A DNA stretch of 64,000 nucleotides, taken from the NCBI GenBank assembly GCA_017431345.1, contig JAFRLH010000078.1:1-64000 (forward strand), in the 5' to 3' direction. The notes below the pieces were generated by a model. The model did no database searches and was not told the origin of the DNA. It saw only the letters and a program-made list of their open reading frames with translations. The number at the start of each line of letters is the position of its first letter. The first letter of the stretch is position 1. The stretch is from Lachnospiraceae bacterium (GTDB lineage Bacteria > Bacillota > Clostridia > Lachnospirales > Lachnospiraceae). The translations under genes were made by a program, and so were the position numbers. Below are positions 48,684 through 56,873 of the stretch, piece by piece.

Positions 48684-49193
48684 ATGCAATACACAAGCGC
48701 GACAGCAAACAAACTGCTGAAGAAGATCACAGCAGAAAGAGATGCACTTCTGAAGAGAGAGCAAAAGCTTTCGATCTTTAACTGCAGTGCCGGGGAAGAT
48801 GAAGACAAATTACGGCCCGAATACGATATGGCTGAATACAAAATGAAGATCAGAACGCTTAACAAGCAGATTATGACAATCAAGCACGCCATCAATCTGG
48901 CCAACTGTAACTGCAAGGTACCAAATGCAGATGGATTGACAGTGGATCAGCTGTTGATCGTGCTCCCGATGCTTACGGAAGAAGTACGCAGATACTATGA
49001 TATGGCGCAGCGCCTTCCGCGTGAGAGGGTATATGACAGATACTCCTCAAGTTCATATGTCGATTATGTGCTTACAAATTATGATCCGGATGATGCCAGA
49101 AAGCTGTACGAGGTGGCACGCGACAAATTGACCAGGTATCAGATTGCTCTGGATGAGGCAAATCACCAGATGATTATCGACATTGATCTGTAA
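48684..49193 (+). CDS. DIP1984-like small helical protein
   Basis: 169 residues. The pattern of an N-terminal helix (LLKKITAERDALLKREQKL), a central KIRTLNKQIMTIKHAINLANC and LTVDQLLIVLPMLTEEV resembles the DIP1984/septicolysin family, of unknown function. The ATG at 48684 is preceded by AGGAGGGATACAA; a longer frame from 48567 lacks a ribosome site. No membrane or signal segment. Confidence 0.55.
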   Translation: MQYTSATANKLLKKITAERDALLKREQKLSIFNCSAGEDEDKLRPEYDMAEYKMKIRTLNKQIMTIKHAINLANCNCKVPNADGLTVDQLLIVLPMLTEEVRRYYDMAQRLPRERVYDRYSSSSYVDYVLTNYDPDDARKLYEVARDKLTRYQIALDEANHQMIIDIDL

Positions 49194-49510
49194 TTATGAA
49201 TTTCCGCGACAGCAGATCCATTAATGCCGAGTCCAGGCTTCTGAGACGTATCTGTATAGTGTTAAAAGCAGTCGTAAACCTGATGTTATTGCATTAGTTG
49301 GATAAGGTATATAGCCAAAGTTAAAGAAACACTTACTGCTGTCAAAAACCGCATGTGATCTTCCAGATTATGTGCAGCCTCCCTGGTTCGGTTTGAAGGA
49401 GGCACTTAAAAACGGTGGAGCAGCGGTTTGCCTCTAAGGCAGATCGTTCGGAAGGATGTCAAAGCAGTACCGGCATCCTTCCGGACATTTCAGAGTGAGG
49501 GCCAGGCTCT
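49194..49510 (+). other. 317-base gap with hairpins, no gene seen
   Basis: No supportable frame. Two stem-loops are visible: GCCTCC/GGAGGC (49377-49403, part of a longer imperfect stem) and a 10-base-pair stem CGGAAGGATG/CATCCTTCCG (49449-49483) ending 27 bases before the next start. A structured leader or small RNA is possible but unproven. Confidence 0.4.
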
Positions 49511-50419
49511 ATGGATAAGACGAACGGGTACATCCTGAAACACTGGTATATCGACAGGAAGCGAAGAGACCTTAAGGATAATCCAAAGGGTTATTCGATT
49601 CTTCACGGGAATGTCTTCGGCAGACCGGGCTGGCCGGATGGAGAACCAATGCATTCTTCTCCGATAGTAAGGTCTAAGATCGAAGAAGACACTCTCATTA
49701 TATACACAGAAAATTCTACTTATCGCTGCCTGTTCGAAGACAGCAATCATGAATACATGGACAAAGCCGCTCTGTCTGAATGGATTGAAGAGCCGGTCGA
49801 TGCTTTTATATCGAGGCTCCAGCGCCATGTTCAAAGGAAACAAAATCACGACAAGGATCTGATGCTGAGCCTTCTTCCCAAAGACCGGCAGAGCAGCAAA
49901 GCCTTTCTTATGAACTTCTCACCTGATGCGGAATACTACTTTGTCTCCATGCTTTTAGTAAAGAACGGTAAAGCATATTATTCCGAAGACTACGATGTGC
50001 ATGTCGGTATGTTTCAGGATTCCATTCTTTTAGGGATTGATGAAATGTACGAAGACCAAATCTGGCATGGCTTTGATTTCAGGTATTTCCCATTTGGAGG
50101 GAACAGACTGGAGTTCTATGTATGGGATAAGGAAAAAGAGCCTGTTTTTGTATATAACTCCGGAAAAGAAGGTATAGAAGTAGATTGCCCATACGGCAAG
50201 TTTATTGTCCTGCCGGGGGAGACAGAAGTTCTTGCCAAATATAACACGCAGGCACGGATAGATGATTCGATAGCCCCTTCGATCGACAAACATAACCAGT
50301 GGGACGCGAAGGTCTATCCGAACGGGATGGTGGGATACGGCACACCGAAGGAACTCAGGAAGACACCGGAGAACTTCATGAACCCTCCGGAAGATCCGGA
50401 CGAGGAAACAGAAGAGTAA
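49511..50419 (+). CDS. Hypothetical protein, beta-rich
   Basis: 302 residues, no family recognised. It has many strand-like stretches (FDFRYFPFGGNRLEFYVWD) and an acidic end (EDPDEETEE). GTGAGG precedes the ATG. It lies directly before the duplicated leader of the dead-TnsB operon, and may be the last cargo gene or an element-specific accessory. No signal peptide. Confidence 0.5.
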   Translation: MDKTNGYILKHWYIDRKRRDLKDNPKGYSILHGNVFGRPGWPDGEPMHSSPIVRSKIEEDTLIIYTENSTYRCLFEDSNHEYMDKAALSEWIEEPVDAFISRLQRHVQRKQNHDKDLMLSLLPKDRQSSKAFLMNFSPDAEYYFVSMLLVKNGKAYYSEDYDVHVGMFQDSILLGIDEMYEDQIWHGFDFRYFPFGGNRLEFYVWDKEKEPVFVYNSGKEGIEVDCPYGKFIVLPGETEVLAKYNTQARIDDSIAPSIDKHNQWDAKVYPNGMVGYGTPKELRKTPENFMNPPEDPDEETEE

Positions 50420-50510
50420 CATCCATCAGTTTATATGCTAAAGCGCAGCTTGGGGGAATAACAGCTATGATGCATATATCGGGGAAAGCAAAAACACTTT
50501 AATACAGGTA

Positions 50511-50586
50511 ATCCGGTTCAGATGAATGGACCGGATCCAATTTCATATGGGAAGCACCCGGGAAGAATCTCCGGGGGCTTCTTTTT
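50511..50586 (+). promoter_or_regulatory. Leader copy A: dyad plus terminator-like hairpin
   Basis: ATCCGGT (50511-50517) and ACCGGAT (50530-50536) form a dyad. It is followed by an 11-base-pair stem with one mismatch (50551-50581, GAAGCACCCGG/CCGGGGGCTTC) and TTTTT. Only 27 bases separate the T-run from the start codon at 50614, too few for another promoter, so transcripts must pass the hairpin. The same leader is repeated at 52317-52394 (copy B). Confidence 0.8.
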
Positions 50587-50613
50587 CATCTATGAAGAAA
50601 GGAGAGAACGGAC

Positions 50614-51207
50614 ATGAAAAAGAACTGGAGAATAACACTTTTGGAGTATCAGCGTGGAAGAGGACGGAATTATATGTCACCGCTGAGAACAAGCCACGGA
50701 AAGTCAAAAATGACAGACCATGTGTTCCAGATCGATAAGACCGAGCTCGATTTGTACGTAGTCTCGGAAGAAAATCCTTCGGACGTTTTGGGAAAACCCG
50801 TTATATATGCCGTGACAGATGTGAGGTCCGGCAAGGTCATAGCCGTAAAGGCGGATATTAAGAATAAGTCATTCGGCGAATTCCGCGATCTTTTCATGAC
50901 GATTCTTGAGCCTCATAGTACACAGGCAGCCATCAGATATGTACGTGGCTTGAAATATGAATCCATTGCACTTGAAGCCGCCTGCAAAGAACTTGGGTTA
51001 CAGGTTACATACGTCAAAGAAGTAAGAAGAAGTATGAAAGAACTGGCTCAGGCTTGCCAACACAGTATCGGACAGCGTCTTGTATCAAATGAGGAATATA
51101 TGAACAGGACTTCCCTTACCTTAACGGATGTTGCAGATATTCTGACTGAGGCAGCGAATCATTACAACGAGAAGTCCAAAGCGGGGAGAATAAAGCAACA
51201 GGCATAA
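50614..51207 (+). CDS. Catalytically dead TnsB-like integrase-core fragment
   Basis: 197 residues aligned to TnsB (53179-55311) from its residue ~238 to the end of the catalytic core. The first Asp is kept (IDKTELD, D41 with TnsB D276). The second is lost (IRYV, V110 for D364) and the catalytic Glu is Gln (SMKELAQ, Q146 for E400). A 20-residue stretch before the second motif is also missing. The N-terminal DNA-binding and C-terminal TnsC-contacting regions are absent. AAGGAGAG precedes the ATG. An intact frame suggests a kept role (inference): dominant-negative regulator, immunity adaptor or ClpX-like adaptor. Confidence 0.8.
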   Translation: MKKNWRITLLEYQRGRGRNYMSPLRTSHGKSKMTDHVFQIDKTELDLYVVSEENPSDVLGKPVIYAVTDVRSGKVIAVKADIKNKSFGEFRDLFMTILEPHSTQAAIRYVRGLKYESIALEAACKELGLQVTYVKEVRRSMKELAQACQHSIGQRLVSNEEYMNRTSLTLTDVADILTEAANHYNEKSKAGRIKQQA

Positions 51208-51225
51208 AAGCTGCAGGAGAACCAT

Positions 51226-52233
51226 ATGATGAATAAGCCGGTAAAAACAATGGTAGTAATACCGGACAAAGCGGATGTACAGGCATCACTTGAAATCCTG
51301 AAAGCCGGACATGATAGATATTTTTTGTCTTCTGAGATGTCGGATGATGAACTGCTTTCCATGTCCCCCAAAGACTGGTACCGCGTGCTTGATCAGAATG
51401 TATACGGACAGGATGAAGCCAAAAGGAAAGCGTCTCTCATCATGTGGAAGCATCTTCACGGGATACGAAGCACCTCGCTGTTTATCGGCCTATCCGGCTG
51501 CGGAAAGACTGAAATATGGCGGGTTATTAAAAATATCTATACTCCGATCATAATCGCAGATGCCGGAACCATTACAAATGACGGGTGGAGCGGGAGACAA
51601 AAGTATTACAGCGCTTTAAAGGAGATCAGTTTCAGCAGAATCCCAGCCAAATGGTGGATTGTCGTATATGACGAGTTTGATAAATGCGTGCAGCCAAGGT
51701 ACTCGGCAAGCAGAGAGAACGTGTCCTATTCAATTCAGGCGGAGATGCTAAAGGTAATCGAAGGAACAGAGATAAATGTGGCGAAGGCAGATTACGATCC
51801 GGAAATCATCGACACTTCGAAAATATCGTTCGTGTTTCTGGGAGCATTCATATCACTTCTGAAAGAAGAGGATACATCATACGGGTTTAATCCCTGCAGG
51901 CAGCAGGCTAAAGACAGAACGATAACAATAGAGGATGTTATCACGTTTGGCCTTCGTCCCGAACTGGCAGGCAGGATTGAGAGTATATGTCAGATGAATG
52001 AACTCTCAGAAGAAGATCTGTATGCCATATGCCTGAATCCGTACTACGGACCGGCGGCGAAGCTCAGCCGTCTGTATTCAAGGATAATAACGATGACAAA
52101 AGCAACTGCACGGCGTATATCTCATGAGGCGGCAAGGTCGGGACTGGGTGCAAGATACCTGTTTTCACTGGCATCGAACATGACGGACGACATCATTTTT
52201 GAAGATCCGGATATAAAAAAGATCATTCTCTAA
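51226..52233 (+). CDS. ClpX-like AAA+ ATPase of the transposon
   Basis: 335 residues matching the AAA+ part of ClpX. Visible are NVYGQDEAKRKASL (ClpX VIGQ motif), Walker A GLSGCGKT (88-95), a pore-loop-like GWSG (120-123, ClpX GYVG), Walker B IVVYDEFDK (145-153), DTSKISFVFLGAF, and GLRPELAGRI (242-251, box VII Arg). The N-terminal zinc domain is missing and the ClpP-docking IGF is YGF (219-221), so it probably works without ClpP. In Mu, ClpX disassembles the transpososome; this could do the same for the Tns complex (inference). 18 bases after the dead TnsB. Confidence 0.8.
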   Translation: MMNKPVKTMVVIPDKADVQASLEILKAGHDRYFLSSEMSDDELLSMSPKDWYRVLDQNVYGQDEAKRKASLIMWKHLHGIRSTSLFIGLSGCGKTEIWRVIKNIYTPIIIADAGTITNDGWSGRQKYYSALKEISFSRIPAKWWIVVYDEFDKCVQPRYSASRENVSYSIQAEMLKVIEGTEINVAKADYDPEIIDTSKISFVFLGAFISLLKEEDTSYGFNPCRQQAKDRTITIEDVITFGLRPELAGRIESICQMNELSEEDLYAICLNPYYGPAAKLSRLYSRIITMTKATARRISHEAARSGLGARYLFSLASNMTDDIIFEDPDIKKIIL

Positions 52234-52316
52234 AGAGACAGCACACAGAAACATCAGCGGAGAAGACAGATGAAAGAAATACTGCGGGCAACTCATATTA
52301 AATATCAATACATGTA

Positions 52317-52394
52317 ATCCGGTTCATCTTAGAATGGACCGGATCCAACTTAATGCAGGAAGCACCTGGGGATTCTCTCCAGGTGCTTCTTTCT
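52317..52394 (+). promoter_or_regulatory. Leader copy B: dyad plus terminator-like hairpin before tnsA
   Basis: The same arrangement as copy A: dyad ATCCGGT/ACCGGAT (52317-52323, 52338-52344), then a perfect 11-base-pair stem GAAGCACCTGG/CCAGGTGCTTC (52359-52389) with a TTTCT tail. The start codon of tnsA is 28 bases downstream. Sequence identity to copy A is clear over the dyad, stem and the bases around them. Suggests transcription attenuation of the tns operon. Confidence 0.8.
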
Positions 52395-52421
52395 CATCTA
52401 TGGGGAAGGGGGGAAGCAACT

Positions 52422-53195
52422 ATGAGCAAAGAAAACGACCGGATTATACGCCTGATGAAGAGGCGGAAAAGGCAGGTCCTTGAAGGAAGAGGGACAGGCG
52501 GCGGACCTGACTATGTACCGCTTCTGAAGGCCAACGAAGCAAGATCGATCGGTACGGCATGTATGATACAGGACCCCATAGCTTCACGGACTGTACATGT
52601 TATGTCGACTGTGGAAAAGGAGCTTTTCTATCTGCTCAGGTGGAATCAGGAGGTAGAGGATATACGGGAGCAGTATCTGATGGATATGGATAAAGTGAGC
52701 ATAATAGCTGAAAAGTACGGGCTGGGTCCGGTCAATAAACGCCTGCCATACACACTTGATTTCCTTGTGACATACCGTGACAAGTCCAGACCGGCGACGG
52801 CTTATTCAGTAAAGGCATCAGAAAAGGTTTTTCGGAAGAACAGCCGTGAGTACAGGGGAAACGAGAAGAAATACAGGAAAATAATGAATCGGATCACGCT
52901 TGAGAAGATCTATTGGGAAGAAGAGGGATGTGAATACAAAGTAATCGTGTCTGAGGACATAAACCATATCCTTGCTTCAAACATAGAACTGGTCATGAAC
53001 TATTACGACAGGCGCCGGGTGATAAACACTACACATAAGCTTATCTACCTGATAGCCCACAGATATGTAGACGTACCTTTGGATAAAGAGCGACTGAAAC
53101 CGAACCGGCTAATATGTGATTTTCCCTATTGTGTGGATCAGTTATACGAAGCGGCGACAGCAGAGGAGGATCAACTGTATGGGATGCATTATTGA
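52422..53195 (+). CDS. tnsA: TnsA-like transposase endonuclease
   Basis: 257 residues. TnsA cuts the 5' ends of the transposon, giving cut-and-paste movement. Restriction-like catalytic residues are visible: E65 or E67 (STVEKELFYLL), D113 (YTLDFLV), K131 (AYSVKAS), plus REQYL. The N-terminal basic HTH-like part precedes. The ATG at 52422 has GGGGAAGG before it; an upstream in-frame ATG at 52353 is inside the leader hairpin. Overlaps tnsB by 17 bases. The right start is supported by position of the leader. Confidence 0.9.
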   Translation: MSKENDRIIRLMKRRKRQVLEGRGTGGGPDYVPLLKANEARSIGTACMIQDPIASRTVHVMSTVEKELFYLLRWNQEVEDIREQYLMDMDKVSIIAEKYGLGPVNKRLPYTLDFLVTYRDKSRPATAYSVKASEKVFRKNSREYRGNEKKYRKIMNRITLEKIYWEEEGCEYKVIVSEDINHILASNIELVMNYYDRRRVINTTHKLIYLIAHRYVDVPLDKERLKPNRLICDFPYCVDQLYEAATAEEDQLYGMHY

Positions 53196-55311
53196 CCAAA
53201 GCGCGGCAGCAGCAGACATCAGAAAAGGGGCAGTACTGCAGTCAGGCACTTATAAAAGCAGGGTGTTCTATTGTGACATTGAATGGGTTTTCATGATAGA
53301 TCTTTCAACCAACCGTATCGAGAGAACAGGCACATCAGAACTGTTTGAGCGGTTGGATTCAGGAGAATGGGCGGTAATAGAGGGCGAAATATCTTCAAGA
53401 CCGTATAGTCTGACACAGGAAGAACAGGAAATAGTTATCAGACGGGAACTCTGTATCCAGGATATGCTGCAGAAAACTTATCCATACTGGGACCGGCTGT
53501 TTGTTCCGGGAAAATCCAAACCGGCCATAGATGAAGCGGTAAGCAGACTGGGGATATCCAGAAGGCAGACGGGCAGGCTCATTATCAGATACTTCCTCTC
53601 TGCCTGTGACCGCACCTCACTGCTTGATCAGAGGAAATGGAACAGTCGTACCAGAAGAGCTGCTGCATATGCCAAAGCTAAGGAAATCGCCCCGGAGTCA
53701 CTGAAAGATGTGGAATATGCGCTCCGTATTTTCAAGGCGACCAAAAGCGTCCAGAAGGCCTATGACGAAATGATAAAGAAGTACTATTACCGGTATGTTT
53801 CGGACGAGAACGGAAACTCCGTAAAAAGGATCATCGATGAGGCACCGAGTTATTCCCGGGTCTACAGGTACTTAGGCGAAAACCTTGGCGGACTGAGCAT
53901 AAATGACTATCGGAAAGGAGAAAGAGACTACTACAACAACAGGCGGCCTTTGCCCGGTAATGCCCAATATGGCATCCCAACCATCGGCAGCACATTTGAG
54001 CTTGATGAGGTAGAGCTGGACTGCCAGATCGTCTCTGAAAACAGTCCATCCGCGCTCATAGGAAAACCGGTTGTATATGCCGCGGTTGATACCAAGTCTG
54101 ATATCGTCATGGCAGTCAAAGTAGGACTTAAGAACAATTCGTACAGCGGATTCTGCGACCTTCTCATGACACTTCTTGAACCTCACAGCGTCCAGGCAAA
54201 GACTGTCGGAGCGATGTGTGATGATAATTTATATCCGTCTCTTGTTTTGCCTGCGAACATCAGGTGCGACCATGGCTCGGAGTATGAAAGCAAAGCCCTT
54301 GAAGCCGCGTGCAAAGAACTTGGTATTCAGGTCTCTTTCGTCAGAGTGGCGACAGGCAGTATGAAAGGACTGGTAGAGGCGTGTCATCACAGTATTCAGC
54401 AGCACCTCAGACACCAGCTATCAGATGCAGGCTTCATTAACAAAATACCCGGGGGTAATTCTGAACCGAAAATATATGATGATGCCCGCAAGAAAGCATG
54501 CCTTACCCTGTCGGATATTACAAAGATCTTTATAGAGGAGGTCTGCTTTTACAACACCGAGCCGCGGGACACTTATGAGCCTGACAAGGAAATGCTTGAA
54601 GCAGGGCTGGTCCTGACCCCTGTGAATATATGGAACTTTGAAAAGAGCCGTTCTCTTGATCCGACCAACATTACGGATGTCAACAGGAGAAGCTGCCTGT
54701 TTGCCCTGATGTGCCGTTCCGGGGATAAAAGGAGATTCACCATATCAAGGAAAGGAATATGTTACAGCGGACATTCGCTGAAATACTTCAGTGACGAGGA
54801 CTGGTTCCTGGATATGCTATCGGCTGACGACAAAAATACTGCGGAAGTCCGGTACATGGATAATACAGTCTCGGCAGTATGGGTGCGCTATCGAAACGAG
54901 ATTCACAAGGTCGGTCTCTCAGAAAAGCGTGAACAGAACCTTACACTTGCTGATATGAACTGGGAGGATTATGACAACCTGTACAAGGAACTGATGCAGA
55001 AGACCAAAGAGGAAAAAAAGATAGTCAAGGGGGCACAGTATGAGCTTGAAGACAGAAACGCACAGACTGTCAGGTACGCCAAAAGTGTTCAAATCGGAGC
55101 CAATGAGACCGAGGGTGTAAGGGCCGCCAGAGCTGAAGAAAGAAGGCGCATTGATCAGGATCCCAATGAAACCCGGAACAGGATGGCTGACCCGGAAAGA
55201 CCCCGTTTTACAGATACGCCGCACGAGCCTACCGAGGAAGAACTGCTTATTGCCGAGATTATGGAAATGACTTCGGATGACGAAGCACTGTATGGTTACG
55301 GACAGGTATAG
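53179..55311 (+). CDS. tnsB: TnsB-like DDE transposase
   Basis: 710 residues. TnsB binds the end repeats and joins 3' ends to target DNA. It has an N-terminal HTH region (about 80-235; GISRRQTGRLIIRYFL), the DDE core with D276 (FELDEVELD), D364 (IRCDHGSEYES) and E400 (GSMKGLVEACHHS), and a beta-barrel plus charged C-terminal tail that in Tn7 contacts TnsC. The 36-residue gap between D364 and E400 matches Tn7. AGGAGGATCAACTGT precedes the ATG at 53179. Overlaps tnsA by 17 bases. Confidence 0.93.
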   Translation: MGCIIDQSAAAADIRKGAVLQSGTYKSRVFYCDIEWVFMIDLSTNRIERTGTSELFERLDSGEWAVIEGEISSRPYSLTQEEQEIVIRRELCIQDMLQKTYPYWDRLFVPGKSKPAIDEAVSRLGISRRQTGRLIIRYFLSACDRTSLLDQRKWNSRTRRAAAYAKAKEIAPESLKDVEYALRIFKATKSVQKAYDEMIKKYYYRYVSDENGNSVKRIIDEAPSYSRVYRYLGENLGGLSINDYRKGERDYYNNRRPLPGNAQYGIPTIGSTFELDEVELDCQIVSENSPSALIGKPVVYAAVDTKSDIVMAVKVGLKNNSYSGFCDLLMTLLEPHSVQAKTVGAMCDDNLYPSLVLPANIRCDHGSEYESKALEAACKELGIQVSFVRVATGSMKGLVEACHHSIQQHLRHQLSDAGFINKIPGGNSEPKIYDDARKKACLTLSDITKIFIEEVCFYNTEPRDTYEPDKEMLEAGLVLTPVNIWNFEKSRSLDPTNITDVNRRSCLFALMCRSGDKRRFTISRKGICYSGHSLKYFSDEDWFLDMLSADDKNTAEVRYMDNTVSAVWVRYRNEIHKVGLSEKREQNLTLADMNWEDYDNLYKELMQKTKEEKKIVKGAQYELEDRNAQTVRYAKSVQIGANETEGVRAARAEERRRIDQDPNETRNRMADPERPRFTDTPHEPTEEELLIAEIMEMTSDDEALYGYGQV

Positions 55312-55323
55312 GGGAGGTAAGAA

Positions 55324-56853
55324 ATGGATAAGATCAATTTTGAATTACAGTTCAGGGAGCTTAAAGAGCACGAAAACCTTTATGATCTGGCGGAGATTTC
55401 TTCCAGGTCGATTATCCCGGCTGAGTACATCAGAAGAAGCGGGTATGAAGACAACCCGGATGTATGCGCCATACCGAAATGTCCCGAAGCGCAGGACTTA
55501 TGGAAGATGAACACAATTCCGCTGCCGGGCTATGACAGTGAGAAAGCAAGAAACATGTCGAAGGGCGAGGCCCTGGAGCAGATATATGATATAAGGCATG
55601 TTACCTGCCCGCTCGGACTGCATCTGGAGCTGTCGACCGTTATCAACCGCATGCTTCTGGAGTCATACAAGGGAAGGGAGACGAGACTGTCCCAAATGGA
55701 GGCGGATGACGGCACACCTTTCTCAAAAGGCAAACAGATCCTGTCGATGAGGAAAAAAGAAGGGGCAAGACCGGACGGCTGGCTTATGACCGGCGCTACC
55801 GGATGCGGGAAATCCGTTGCACTATCCTTATGCAGCGCGATCTATCCGGAAGCGATCCTCCATACATTTGAGGATTATCAGTACGTGCAGATACCGATCA
55901 TACGGGTGACGGCGCTGATGGGAAGCCTGTCGGATATTTACAGGTCTTTCGGCACCAGGATCGACGAAATACTTGACTGCGGGTCATACCATGAATCACT
56001 TGTCCGCTCAGCCAGCCTTACAAAAGCCGCAGGATATGTAAAGAGCTGGATCAAAAGGTACCACATCGGAATGATGATTATCGACGAGGTACAGTTCATA
56101 CACTTCGGAAGCGGCAAAACCAGCTTTGAAAACATCGTCGGGATTACCGAAGAAACGGGAATGTCGTTCGGCCTCATCGGGAATCCGGAAGTCTTATCCG
56201 GCATATCGACACTCCCGAGAATACAGAGCAGGGTGGTGAACGGATGCATCAACGCCAACGCGGCATCTAAAGAAGACCGCAGGTTCTTCATGATTGCAGC
56301 CAGGTATCTGTGGAAATACCAGTGGTGCAGGCGCAGTTTCCCCATGACGGATGAAGTCATGAAAGCTCTATTGTTTGAGTCGGCTTATAACATAGCGATT
56401 CTGAAAGCCCTGATTGCGGCAGTGCAGGTGGAACTGGTTAATAAACCGGACAGCGAGTACAGCGAGGATCTCGTGCATGAAACGGCAGGCGAGGAATTCA
56501 GAGTGCTCAGGGAACTCGTACTGGACGGCTCAGTGGAGAATGACAGGATATTTGCCGAGAAGCTGGACCAGAGATACAAGGATATAAAGGACAGCGCGGG
56601 AAATGAGATCGGTGCCGTGAAGGCAAACATTCTTGACCAGATAGAAAAGAATGAGCGGGATCAGGTAATTCAGCAGAAAAAGGAAGAGGCCAGACGTGCA
56701 CTCATGACACTCTATGACGGGATCTATTCGGAGTCTGAAATCAGCAGGGCAATCACCAATGCGATGTATAAGGACACCTGGCTTTCCGAATCATCATCAG
56801 GCGATATCGCACGTTCTGCAAAGGCATTTCTGGATAAAAACAGGAAGAAATAA
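55324..56853 (+). CDS. tnsC: TnsC-like AAA+ target-selection ATPase
   Basis: 509 residues. TnsC links the target-binding protein to TnsA/TnsB and confers target immunity. It has Walker A GATGCGKS (157-164), Walker B MMIIDEVQ (250-257), and a following HFGSGKTSFENIVG region with sensor-1-like GLIGNPEVL. GGGAGGTAAGAA precedes the ATG, 12 bases after the tnsB stop. The ~90-residue C-terminal helical tail is in the position of the TnsA/B-binding part. Confidence 0.9.
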   Translation: MDKINFELQFRELKEHENLYDLAEISSRSIIPAEYIRRSGYEDNPDVCAIPKCPEAQDLWKMNTIPLPGYDSEKARNMSKGEALEQIYDIRHVTCPLGLHLELSTVINRMLLESYKGRETRLSQMEADDGTPFSKGKQILSMRKKEGARPDGWLMTGATGCGKSVALSLCSAIYPEAILHTFEDYQYVQIPIIRVTALMGSLSDIYRSFGTRIDEILDCGSYHESLVRSASLTKAAGYVKSWIKRYHIGMMIIDEVQFIHFGSGKTSFENIVGITEETGMSFGLIGNPEVLSGISTLPRIQSRVVNGCINANAASKEDRRFFMIAARYLWKYQWCRRSFPMTDEVMKALLFESAYNIAILKALIAAVQVELVNKPDSEYSEDLVHETAGEEFRVLRELVLDGSVENDRIFAEKLDQRYKDIKDSAGNEIGAVKANILDQIEKNERDQVIQQKKEEARRALMTLYDGIYSESEISRAITNAMYKDTWLSESSSGDIARSAKAFLDKNRKK

Positions 56854-56873
56854 GAAAGAGGTCTGATCCGTAT

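Noticed and set aside
50614-51207. Dead TnsB as a mere sequencing artefact or simple pseudogene
   Set aside because: The frame is intact over 197 codons with its own ribosome site, duplicated leader and downstream partner, and the losses are specific catalytic substitutions; a decaying pseudogene remains possible but less likely.
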